Below are positions 9,859-20,868 of a DNA stretch of 64,000 nucleotides, piece after piece. Under the pieces are notes generated by a model. The model was not told the DNA's origin. It ran no database searches and saw only the letters and a program-made list of their open reading frames with translations. Source of the stretch: Paraphoma chrysanthemicola (taxonomy: Eukaryota > Ascomycota > Dothideomycetes > Pleosporales > Phaeosphaeriaceae); assembly GCA_020744225.1 (NCBI GenBank), contig JAGMWG010000002.1:1922001-1986000 (forward strand), in the 5' to 3' direction. Position 1 is the first letter of the stretch; every line of letters begins with the position of its first letter. Made by a program: the position numbers and the translations under genes.

Positions 9859-10461
9859 TCACTTACTAGCACCACCTCCAGGTCGGCCGTTGCCACGCTC
9901 CTCAATCTCACGTTTGCTAGCACCACCTCCAGGTCGGCCATTGCCACGCGCCTCAATCTCACGCTTGCTAGCACCACCTCCAGGTCGGCCATTGCCACGC
10001 TCCTCAATCTCACGTTTGCTAGCACCACCTCCAGGTCGGCCATTGCCACGCTCCTCAATCTCACGTTTGCTAGCACCACCTCCAGGTCGGCCATTGCCAC
10101 GCGCCTCAATCTCACGCTTGCTAGCACCACCTCCAGGTCGGCCATTGCCACGCGCCTCAACCTCACGCTTACTAGCACCACCTCCAGGTCGGCCGTTGCC
10201 ACGCGCTTCTACATCATGCGAGACTTGATTCGGGATTGAATCAATGAGAGGATGTCGCCTGATTGAAGCTGGAAGAAGGTTGTGTAGGGGAAGCGTATTG
10301 CGCCGTTCGACTAACGCACTTTCATGGCTCAAGATCTAAGGGAAGGCGTCAGCATTATAAACTCCCAAAAACGTAATATGACGTACGGATTCTGTTGGTA
10401 GAGGGGCAGCTATGGTGGACAGGGTCAAAGCTCCGAAGAGAAAGAATGTACGTCCGTGCAT
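9859..10461 (-). CDS. Kex2-processed repeat precursor (secreted peptide / RiPP-like candidate)
   Basis: Two exons on the minus strand, 10461-10387 and 10335-9859, with a 51-nt intron (GTACGT ... CCTTAG); the product is 183 residues. Exon 1 encodes a clear signal peptide (MHGRTFFLFGALTLSTIAA, then PLPTES). A short pro-region with two Arg-Arg pairs follows, then seven tandem units of 17 residues, consensus EIEARGNGRPGGGASKR (Ala/Glu and Ile/Val variants). Each unit but the last ends in Lys-Arg; the last ends Lys-stop (TGA, 9861-9859). Kex2 cleavage after KR with trimming would release up to seven near-identical peptides. The EIEA/EIEE spacer recalls the KREAEA spacer of alpha-factor precursors. 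The core has no Cys, Trp or Tyr, unlike most alpha-pheromones and tyrosine-crosslinked dikaritins. Function unknown. Confidence 0.82.
9862..10218. repeat. 51-bp coding minisatellite, seven units
   Basis: Seven head-to-tail 51-bp units (17 codons each) make up most of the Kex2 repeat precursor. Units differ at only a few bases, such as GCG/GAG giving Ala/Glu and GTT/ATT giving Val/Ile, and synonymous AAG/AAA, which implies recent expansion or homogenisation. Confidence 0.92.
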
Positions 10462-12956
10462 TATGGCGAATACAGTCAAACTTCTCGAAATAAGACAACA
10501 AGATTGATTGAGGCTGAGGGAAAGGTATTGACGACGATATCTGCTCGGCCAAAAGGATATGAAAGAGCCTGCGAGGTTGACACAGTTCTGGATGCTCACT
10601 GCGGATGGAGTACCGAGGACATGGGAAGCATTGATTCATTTATCCATCGACAGGCAAGCATGACAACGGCCGGCGTCCAGACATCGCACGACAGCGTCAT
10701 TTCCACCATCAATCCACGGCGCTTCAGACCGCGGTGGTCCATCACTTCGATAACCGCCTTGGAAGCCACCGATGCGACGGCACTTGCATGGAGTGGAGGA
10801 AAGAAATATTGAGTTGTGCGAAGCTTGTGCAATCATTGGAAGGACTGTAGAATGGCATAAATGTTGGGGTACCGATGCGGTGGCCTGAAACGCGACAACC
10901 GACGCGAGCGGAACGCAAGGCGTTAGGGCGGGCCTCGTGGAGGTCCAGGACCGCGTCGCAATGGATGGAAAAGCATCCAGGCTTTTCGTCACACGGAGTT
11001 GTCACAATGCAAGCGCTGGAAGGGCTTTCAGCAAGGCAATTTTGTCGTTGACAATTGATGTGAGTATAATTCTCCACCTGTGAGTTCTGTAGTCCTTCAC
11101 AACTGCCAGAACGAATTCTAACCAATCGAACAGAAAAGGAGCGGCATAATGAGGCTTGGCGGTTTAGGCTGCATCCCTGGAGCTCAAGCGATTGGCTCTG
11201 CGTGGGCGACCGGCTACGCCAATCAGCCGTTCCCGCAACCCGAATCACAGACCCCCCAACACGTGATTTTGACTGGCGTTACGCGTCGTAAACTCCTAGA
11301 CTTTGGCAAATGTTCATGTAGACTAATGATGAAAGCCACTGCGGACTGGCCATTGTTGCTGAGGTTGTCGCACTTTCCGTTTCCGTGATCACAAAGCAGG
11401 GGACTGCAGCCATGATCTAGACGACTCCACGTGATTGGCAGGCGAGCGGCATATGAACATCGCATTCCAACTCCACATCACTGTGATAAAACGGGAAGAG
11501 GGATTGAAGTCTGCTTCGATGCATTCCGGATCATGCACAGCACTCACGATTGCGACTTGGACCATCTCATCAAAACATACGATATCTCGTGCAGCAACCC
11601 TCATGCTCAGGTACCTTCGCCGGGAAAGTTACCTTAGGCCAATAGAAAAGACCCTCTAAGCGCGGAGGACGGGCACTGACGAGATTCGCTTCATCGTTAC
11701 GGCGTTCGAGCAGCATCCACTAACTGCACGTCAACCTTATTGAAACGACCGCTTCAGCATCGTCACTCTGAATCCTTGGGTGTAGAGAGTCTGATGACGC
11801 TACGCATACTGAACTCTTGACAACCTCGCGCGAAGCTTCACATATGAACGCGAGACAACACGTCCATCAACAGCCGAACGGCCGACAAGAGGACGAGGAT
11901 CAACTCGGATATGCGAACGCAATTGCATTCTAGAGAACCATCTGCATGTCTAGTGCGCTATGACGCAGATGCGTCTCATGCTTTCTTCGCTCCCAGCCTT
12001 ATGACAGGACAGTACCTCGTTGCACGTGGCAGACACTTTCCGGACCTGCGCGGGCGATGAGCCATCCACACAGGTAAAGCATATCTATGGAAAGGCGGAT
12101 ATTTGGATAAGGGATAATCGCAAATAATATCAAAATCACGGAGCAACAAAGCGGATGAGGGTGGCGCAATCAGTTGAAGTTGAGCAGACAGTGCACTGGA
12201 ACAAACATCCAGACATCGTCATAACCAAGAAGCACATGTATCCTCGCATTATCATCATTACCAAGGCTTTAAGAGGTCGACATAATTGCAACTGCTAGCC
12301 CACGTGTTTGAAATTGTGCCAGGCGTGGTGTTGGTGTGCTGGTGGTACATGGGTTGCGCGTTGGGTCCGTATGCAGGCACAACCCAGCGGAACAGCTTAG
12401 GTTGACTCAAGGCATACCCGCCCAGCTCCCATCTCTCTATCTACCAAATCGTTACTGCTTCATCCGCCATCAAGAATCAAGTGAACCTGGCGCTTACAGT
12501 CATCGGCATGCTCAGGTCTCATCTGCGTGGCCCGGACACGGCAGGTTACCGCCAGATGAGCTCTGACCAGTGTTGGTGGCACGGCGCTTATTTCATTGGA
12601 CTGCACGCGCGTTCGCGTGCCAACGACAGGATCGCAATATGACAACATGAGAGCGCTTATACTCTGCTCGCAACAGGTCGATGCCCTGACAGAGCGGTAA
12701 GAACTTACACTCCCGTGTTCTGATCGAGCTTATCTGCCACGATTATGCAGCCGCACATCCTGACATGACTATCCAGAACACGTCCCATTAAGCTTAGCCA
12801 ACCGCTACCCATAGCCTCGCTGCACATAGCCTGCTTCGATATAAGCGGTCGACATTGTAGATCAATCACTATGGTTTTCATATACGCAGTCACAACGTCG
12901 CCCCCAAGGCTACCTGTGAGAACAGATGCGAAAAAGCTTCAACGCATTCGTCCGAC
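10462..12956. other. Intergenic between peptide precursor and paralogue B
   Basis: 2.5 kb holding the divergent promoters of the minus-strand precursor and the plus-strand DUF3176 paralogue B. No further gene is supported; minus-strand frames at 10742-11248 and similar show no recognisable features. Confidence 0.45.
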
Positions 12957-15163
12957 ATGGAATGCACATGCTCACAACATCATGCTATACCTAATCACTT
13001 GGTTACCAACAGCACCAGCCCACCACCTTCATACCGAACTTCTGCCAATGCTAGAAAGTCACTGGACATAACACAACGTCTGGAACGAAAGCTCGCGCGA
13101 TACAATGCGTCGCAGAGCGCCCTCAAGCGCTGGCTGTTTGAGATTGTCAGTGTAGCCACAAGCGCAATTTGTATGGGTATGTAGATGTTGTATTAGAATC
13201 GATTGTGTTCCTTCGCTGATACTATACAGCTGTTATCATTGTAATTCTGGTTTCATTAAAAGATCAGCCTCTCAACAAATGGCCGCTTGGATTGACCATT
13301 ATCACCGTCCTCTCCAAGATAGCATCAGCAGCGCTCATTCTGCCCATTTCTGAAGCGATCGGTCAACTTAAGTGGTCTTGGTTTCATGGAAAGGAATCCA
13401 AGGATGCATTCGATTTTGAAATTTTTGATAAAGCATCGCGTGGTGCGTGGGGCTCCGTGCTACTTTTGATACGTACGAAGGGGAAATCGCTTGCTGCTCT
13501 CGGAGCTCTGCTGACCGTGATGCTCCTCGCAATCGACACCTTCTTTCAGCAGGTCACCGATCTGCCAGAACGATGGACGCAGAAAGGCGAGGGCCTGCTC
13601 GCACGGGTTGTGCGATACGACCCAGAAGTTGTCTATGCGTGGCAGAGTAGCATGGGCGACGTCCCCATGGCGCAACCAAACCAGGACTTAATGAGTGCGC
13701 TGACACCTCTCTTCTATGACCAAAACGGCACTCAGCATTCGACAAATCGCAATGGCAGTGAAGCAGATTTTCCTGTGTCCTGTCCAACAAGCATGTGCAA
13801 ATGGGAGCCGTACCAGACCTTAGGGGTTTGCAGCGCTTGTACCGACATCTCAAATCTCTTGACATATGCATGTTTACCCATGAGGATGGACTGGATCCGG
13901 AATTCGACCGGGCCTTCGACAGAGCATACCTATCCAAACGGTTAGTCCGCTCCACTTCTTCCAACCGCTAACTTGGTGGTACGAGGCCTTTCACCCTCAA
14001 GATGCGCATTATACACGGTCTCCCCGTCCTGTATATCAAGTAACTAACTTCGAATCCTAGGAACCGCCTGTGGATACTTTCTGAATGCTACAAGTACCAT
14101 GCCAGTCCTCATGTCTGGATACAGAGTTGAAAATGGTAGCAGCTCCCCGTACGGCGAAACGCTTTTGATGCGTACACTTCCACTGGTAACCAACCCTAGC
14201 CGAAGTACCCTGTACGATGGTTCGATCAACTACAAAGACCTCAACCATCCTATTCTTGATGCACTTATCGTCAGTTCCGCTGATGGTTCAGCGGCAAGTG
14301 TGTACCGAAAAGAATTTCCAATTGCGCAAGAATGCATGTTGACGTGGTGCACTAAGACGATACATTCATCGTATTCTTGGGGTGTCTATGACGAGACTGT
14401 AGAGAGTTCATTTCGCAACACCACCAAGGCGCCGTGGCCGTGGGACACAGTTTTTCGCCCAGAGAAAGGCGGCACCGACTTCAACTATTTTAATAACATA
14501 AGCATATATCCTCCATCCCACAGTCGAGATGGACCTGGCTTCGGCGTTTCGAACGATACAAACCTGGATACTATCCTCATATTCGACGCAGTCTTCCCCT
14601 CCGTCATCACTGTCTCCGATCCAGCAGCGAAGCCATATTTGAAGTATCGCACGAGCTTCCTCGATCGTGTCATGTGGCGCGCTTTCCACTTCAATCCTTG
14701 GCTAGCACCGAACAATGTCACTCACCACATGGAAAGGATAGCAACGGCTGTAACGAACGTGGCTCGATCGGATCCAGGAAGCAATGAGCTGATTGCTGGC
14801 AAGGCTTTCGCTCCAGAAACTTATGTCAAGGTCAATTGGGGATGGCTCGCATTTCCATTGGCTATGCTTGCACTCTGTTTAATGTTCTTGGTAGCCACCA
14901 TGATCAAAACGTCGAAGGGGTCCAACGAAGAGCTTGGCACATGGAAAACCTCTGCTATGCCAACATTGATATACAGCTTGCCAGAACATCTACGGCAAGG
15001 CTTGACTGATGCCTCAACTTGGGGCAGCACAAACACACAAGGCCCGCGGAATGTCAAAATCAAATTAATGCCAGATAAGGGTTGGAGAGTGTCTGGGCAG
15101 ATGTGCACCTCTCCCACCCTCCACAGAAGAGGTAGCCCGCGGGCACCATCGGGTTGGATCTGA
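12957..15163 (+). CDS. DUF3176 membrane protein, paralogue B
   Basis: Three exons, 12957-13176, 13230-13940 and 14061-15163; introns of 53 and 120 nt with GT-AG ends. The join gives 677 residues. The start at 12957 is chosen because it is the first ATG in frame before the conserved block LDITQRLERKLARYNAS; an extra upstream exon cannot be excluded. The first intron lies inside the first membrane helix codons (AICM/AVII), the second just before CGYFLNAT. Conserved features: EIFDKASRGAWG, FFQQVTDLPERW, CPTSMCKWEPY and further cysteines, FNPWLAPNNVTHHMER, C-terminal helix, WKTSAMPTLIYSLP. N-glycosylation sequons crowd the domain between helices 3 and 4. Proline-rich N-terminal extension of paralogue A is absent. 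Confidence 0.85.
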
Positions 15164-15801
15164 AAAGGACAGACTTGCTAATATACACGTCAATAGAACA
15201 GAATCATCAAATATGTGGTGTTGTTGCTGTGACTACGAAGATTGACCGTTCTGTCTAGCTCTGTATTCGGTTAGCGTGCTGACCATCACTACAGAGTTTT
15301 GGCCGTGCCCTTGTGCCCTCCTAACAGTTCACTCCACCAATCTCAAAACCACCTGCAAACCCACTGACAGATTCTCCCTCTCGCTTCTCATGTCGTATTT
15401 TATGACTCTCACTTTGATTCTTAGCCGAATCGGGCTGCGACCAAGGTGTGATGTCAGCAGCCGCCCACCTGCTGTGCCGCAGCGCTAAATCGTTGGTGAA
15501 CTGGTGCGCATTTTCTAGGCGCCCTCGGGCAATGGACCGACAGTACCGCCAAAATCTCATCCTAGAGTTCTGCCAATCCATAGCCGCTGGCAGGGGTCCG
15601 CCAAAAAAGCGCCGATTACTGGAGTGCAGGCGGGGCTCGTATACTGCAGTCGTAGATGCCGTCAATATCACGGGTTTTGTCGCACCGTCACTCTTGTGAG
15701 TGGCTATGCCCTAGGGTGATCTGTGTCTACTATAATGCTATCTACGCCGTTTTATTGTTCTCGTTCGACGTTCTCTCGCCATTACTTTCATCCATCCTCA
15801 G
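15164..15801. other. Intergenic between DUF3176 paralogues B and C
   Basis: 638 bp, presumed 3' flank of B and promoter of C. Contains the 17-nt element shared with the C-D spacer (listed separately). No gene seen. Confidence 0.5.
15472..15488 (+). repeat. 17-nt element shared by the upstream regions of paralogues C and D (copy 1)
   Basis: CTGTGCCGCAGCGCTAA, identical to 18288-18304 while the surrounding DNA is not visibly alike. It lies 313 bp before the start of C. It could be a promoter element or a relic of the duplication; nothing in the sequence decides between these. Confidence 0.45.
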
Positions 15802-17955
15802 ATGCTCCCGATTCACAATGCCCACGCCCGGCCACAAGCGAAAGTATATCGACAAAAGTCTAGGAATTATCCAACACAATCAAATACAACAGGCGATCGA
15901 TCCAATATCTACCAAACCTCTGACGGCGTCCTGGTTGAAAAGCGCTCGCTGGATCTCACACAGAGGCTCGAAAGAAAGCTAGTCGAGTACAATGCCTCCG
16001 AGAACACGTTCAAAAAATGGCTATTCGAGATTTCTAGCTGGTGTCTCAGCCTAGTGTGCATGGTTGCAATTGCCGGCGTGTATGCATATTTGAACGGCAA
16101 GCCATTGGCTACGTCAAAGTCGGGGGTCCTCTTACCCTGGCGAACGTGCTCGGAAAGCTCGCATCTGCAGCCCTCATCGTACCCTGCACGGAAGCACTCG
16201 GACAGTTGAAGTGGAATTGGTTCCACAAGTCCAATGCCATGTGGGACTTTGAGATTTTCGACAAGGCCACCAGGGGCCCCTGGGGTGCATTCATGTTACT
16301 CTATCGAACGAAAGGGCGCTCGTTGGCTGCCCTTGGTGCAATTCTGATCGTGTTGCTTCTCGCAATCGATACGTTTTTTCAACAAGTTGTTACTATGCCA
16401 ACTCGTTGGATGCTCGAAAGTAAAGCGAGCATGCTTCCCTTGACGATCCAGTACGAGCCTAGCCTCCCGATGGTCTTTATAGAAGGTGTACAGATAATGG
16501 CGGACGATAAAGATATCTTCCACATGCTAGAGAAGTTTGCTTATGGGAATGGTACAGAACCTATTCCATTCGGTAATGGCACCCGACCCGAAATCCCCGT
16601 TGTAAGTTCACCACTTTGCAGATAAAATGCCATCAAAACCTACAATTGCTGTCACACTATACTGCTCGTAGGCTAACTCATCCTATCTGTAGTCCTGCCC
16701 AACGAGCAATTGTACGTGGCCGCCGTATGATACACTTGGCATGTGTAGTCGGTGTCAAGATATCTCAAGCTATCTGACATTTGCCTGCATCGAGAGCAGA
16801 GTCGACTGGACTTCAGACTTGAAAGGTGGTTTTGGCAACGAAGCAAGCTTCTCCAATGCAACCACATGTGGCTACTTTCTCAATGCCACAAGCGGAAGCC
16901 CGGTCCTGATGTCTGGATATGTTGCCGATCCAATGTCGGCTACGAATGGGGAGGCTTTGATGGTCCGCATCCTGCCTCTGACCGACCCACTACTGAAGGA
17001 ACCGTTATATGGCAATGGCTCTATCCACTTCAAGCAATACCGCAATACCCTCACAGACGTATTGATCGTCTCGGCTTCCGATGGGACGGCGGCAAGTGTA
17101 TATCGCAACGCGACTCCCATCGCGCAGGAATGTATGATGTCATGGTGCGTTCAAAGGATGCAATCAAGCTATCATTCAGGCGAGTATGAAGATAAGATTC
17201 TTGATACTTACATTAACACCACTGCTGGTCCTTGGCCATGGGTAGCTACCATCTTTGGTGACGAGGAAGGAAACGGAACAGATGTTTCTTTCCTCCAGGA
17301 AATTGAAGTCAACGTAAGCCCAGTCCATGATCAAACCCTATCCACGGTATTTGGAACCCGTAATCGGACACATTCTGCGATTGTTGCAGGCTTTTCAGAC
17401 ATCTTCCCGTCATCTTACACGGCTGTCAATGGTACCGCGCCACCGCTTCTTCGCTACAAAACATGGAGCAGTAACTTTGCCTGGAACCGCCAGCTTGATT
17501 TCAATCCGTGGCTTGCGCCAAACAATGTTTCACGCCACATGGATCGCTGGGCATCAGCGATGACGAATGTTATCCGGTCTGCTCCCAGTAAAAGGATGCT
17601 GGAAGGTAGCTCCTTCAGCAGGGAGACCTTCATATCAGTTGAGTGGGCCTGGCTAAGCTTTCCAATGGCTCTATTACTGTTCAGCTTGGTGTTCTTGATC
17701 TCAACATTAGTCAAAACATCACAGGATGGAGAAATTGGGACATGGAAAACCTCTGCAATGCCGACGTTGATCTACGGTCTGCCTCACGACATTCAGAAAC
17801 AATTCGTCACGTCACAATCATCTCGGGACACGTTTCGAAAGGGGTCCGACAACGTCAATATCAAACTCTTACCAGACCGCGGCTGGAGAGTATCGAGGCG
17901 AATATGTGTTTCCCCAACTCTAAATGCACACACCCAGTTTGGTGGGCAAACCTGA
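15802..17955 (+). CDS. DUF3176 membrane protein, paralogue C, with an apparent 1-nt frameshift
   Basis: The N-terminal frame starts at 15802 (MLPIHNAH) and runs through LDLTQRLERKLVEYNAS and the first membrane helix to NGKPLATS. Homology then continues in another frame from about VGGPLTLANVLGK. The switch falls at 16105-16128, next to AAA and GGGGG runs, and fits loss of one base relative to paralogue D. No GT-AG intron can bridge it. After that the frame is clean to 16601, a 91-nt intron follows (16602-16692, GTAAGT ... CTGTAG), and the last exon 16693-17955 encodes CPTSNCTWPPY, CGYFLNAT, FNPWLAPNNVSRHMDR, the C-terminal helix and WKTSAMPTLIYGLP. Apart from the one break, all hallmarks are intact. 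It is either a young pseudogene or a gene with one sequencing/assembly error. Confidence 0.8.
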
Positions 17956-18731
17956 TGAATGTAGAAAGGTTTGCCGGCTACTTCTCTGTGCTCGCCCGTC
18001 ACACAAATTGAATATTCAACCACGTATCTTCCCATCGCCAGCGATTATGTGTACTCTTTTGCGCCCTCAGAAAGTACTTGACGCTCACCAACCTTGATGT
18101 TGAGCTTGCATGGTGCACTAGAGACCGCAAATCAAGCGGTTCGGCTGAAAAGGCCGCAACATTTAAACCATGACAGTTGCCCACTCGGAACACATCGAGC
18201 ACATAATATACATAAGAAAAATGTCGTATGATGTTCGGCACAGGAGATAGGAGCTGCACGAAATCGTGTCTTGCCGGGGGAGGGCAACTGTGCCGCAGCG
18301 CTAAGAGCAAAGCCTCGATGTTGGCGAGAACGTCCAGACGTCGCTTGAGCTTGGCACAAGCGGTCTTGTTGATCCTTCCATCCACGCATGAAGCCGGGCG
18401 CTTACGCTTCATCGGTGTAGGGATGTTCAATGTTCGTCCAATAGCTCATTACTACGCCTAACCTTTGCTGCTTCTGGCGCTAACATTATCCGCAGCCGTG
18501 CTCTTACTGTAGATTGCATCAGCGTGCGTGCATACAACTTACATAGAGTCGCTGTTGCCTCGTCTCTTCTACGGTATTGAATTCTACGGCCCCTTGCGAC
18601 TGTCATGCCAGCAACCACATCCAGCCATATTTTTCTTTCCCGATGACGACTTTCAGCATCCAGAGATTTAGTACTTACGATACCGGGTTTTCAATGCAGT
18701 AATAACAAGAACAACGCCCATTTCTGCGAAC
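17956..18731. other. Intergenic between DUF3176 paralogues C and D
   Basis: 776 bp, presumed 3' flank of C and promoter of D. Contains the second copy of the shared 17-nt element. No gene seen. Confidence 0.5.
18288..18304 (+). repeat. 17-nt element shared by the upstream regions of paralogues C and D (copy 2)
   Basis: Identical to 15472-15488; lies 427 bp before the start of paralogue D. Flanks do not align beyond the 17 bases by eye. Confidence 0.45.
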
Positions 18732-20868
18732 ATGTATCCAAACGCTCGCCCTCCACCATATGAGCTACCGGGCGCAGGACACGAATTACCACATTTCACC
18801 TCTCAGCAATTTCAAACAGATACTGCCGATGCTTATGTAGACCCTACGGCTACTACCGCTGGGAGTCTAGCTACCCATGACAGAAAATTAGACTTCCCAC
18901 AACGAATCGAACGGAAGTTGGCTGAATACAATGCTTCTCAGAACGTTTTCAAGAGATGGCTCTTCGAGATAGGCAGCTGGCTTATCAGCGCAATCTGTAT
19001 GGGCGCTGTTATTGGCATATACATCTGGCTCAAAGATAAGCCCATGTCACAGGTTGGTCAACTCCTTACATATGCCAATATACTTGGCAAGGTTGCGTCC
19101 GCGGCATTGATTGTGTCAACTTCTGAGGCACTGGGTCAATTGAAATGGAACTGGTTCCACGAGTCAAAGGCGATGTGGGATTTTGAGATTTTCGACAAAG
19201 CATCAAGGTAAATACGATTGCCAACAAAGCTTGACAGTCTCACACTGATACCTATCTTGAAGGGGCCCTTGGGGTGCTGTCATGCTTCTGTTCCGTACCA
19301 GAGGGCGCTCCCTTGCTGCATTAGGTGCCTTGCTCATCGTTTTGTTATTGGCTATCGACACCTTTTTCCAACAAGTCGTCGATCTGCCAGATCGATGGAG
19401 ATTGGAAGCTGAGAGCGCCATTCCACGTGTTGTTCAATACAAACCAGAGTATTTGAAGGAATACTTCCAAGGTTGGGAATCGCAACAGCACGATGCGCTC
19501 ATGTATCCTAATGTTCGACCGCTATTCTATGGCAACGGAACGCAAACCGTGCGTGTCGATAATGGAACGCGCTCGGATTTTCCACTCATATGCCCAACCG
19601 GGTTATGCACTTGGCCTGCTTATGAGACCCTGGGAGTCTGTAGCGAATGCGTAGATGCTTCGGACTTGCTGGAGTTCAAATGCCTCTACACAAAGATCGA
19701 TTGGACTTCAACTCATATCGGTCTCGTCACTCCCGAGGGAACCCGAAACGGAACAGTGTGCGGTTATTTCTTTGATGGCGGGGACAATGGTCTCTCACTC
19801 ATGTCCGGCTACATCGTTAACGCAACCAACGGATCGGCAGAATTAGGTGAAACCCTTCTCACTCGAACATTATCCTTTACGGGGATGGAATCAAGGAAGC
19901 CTATTCTGGATGGGTCGGTAAAGTTCAAACATGTTCGAAATCCCGTGGTAGATGCGTTAATCGTGTCTTCTGTCGATTCAGAGAGTGTATACCAGCATAA
20001 GATGCCAGTGGCACAAGAATGTGTTCTTTCCTGGTGCGTCAAAGCCATAGAGTCATCTTACGATTCTGGGAACTACAACGAGGTGGTCAAGCACACGTAC
20101 CGGAATGAGACCAGTGGTTCCTTCCCCTGGACCAGTTTCTTGATCGAACCAGATGAGGGCGGCGGCTGGTGGGTCGAGTACAACCAAAACGTCACCATCA
20201 ACCGAGCTGTCGCTGATGCTGATGCTGATGCTTCTCAACGGATCATCTCGAACGACACGTACATGGTCGACAACGTGACCGTCTCCAACGTTCTCCAATT
20301 TATAGAGTGGATTTTCCCGATGTACTACACGGACAACAATCCTTCTGGAAAACGCATGCTAAGATACAAGGACTACTCTATTGGCGCTGCGTTTCGAGAG
20401 TTGCCATTCAATCCATGGCAAACGCCCAATAACGTCACCCATCATCTGGAACGGATAGCAACCACGATGACGAACTCAATGAGATCAGCACCAAGCGTCG
20501 AGTGGCTAAAAGGTGCAGCTATGAGTAGGGAGACGTATGTGTCGATTCGCTGGGTCTGGCTCACATTTCCGCTGCTTCTTCTAGTGCTGAGCTTGGTATT
20601 TTTGGTTTCGACCATCGTTAAGACTTCTAGAGACGGCGCAACTGGAGTATGGAAGACGTCAGCCATGCCGACGCTCATCTATAGCCTTCCCAAGGAGACA
20701 CAGGGCCAGTTTGCATCTGCCACAACATGGAGTAGCGGGAAGGGCGCACCTAGAAAGACTCGCATCAAGCTGCTGCCGAACATGGGCTGGCGCGTCTCCG
20801 GTCAAAGTCACTTGAGCCGCTCACCGAGGCTGCCATCAGGAGCGCGCGTGCCACAAGGTTGGGTTTGA
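18732..20868 (+). CDS. DUF3176 membrane protein, paralogue D
   Basis: Two exons, 18732-19207 and 19263-20868, with a 55-nt intron (GTAAAT ... TTGAAG) splitting the Arg codon of KASRGPWG; 693 residues. The N-terminus is short and Pro/Thr-containing, then LDFPQRIERKLAEYNAS leads into three membrane helices. The glycosylated Cys domain follows (CPTGLCTWPAYETLGVCSEC, CGYFFDGG replacing the usual CGYFLNAT), then FNPWQTPNNVTHHLER, a last helix and WKTSAMPTLIYSLP. A GATGCT triplet repeat near 20214-20232 encodes an Ala-Asp run. Last of the four tandem copies. Confidence 0.88.

Noticed and set aside
9824..10228. 134-codon plus-strand frame over the minisatellite (repeats containing LAPPPGRPLPR)
   Set aside because: It is the antisense of the repeat array, has no signal peptide or ordered part, while the minus-strand reading has a signal peptide, a proper intron and dibasic sites at unit borders.
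9859..10461. Precursor as a classical alpha-pheromone gene
   Set aside because: Architecture fits, but the repeat core lacks the Trp/Cys pattern of known filamentous-ascomycete alpha-pheromones; I keep only a general secreted-peptide call.
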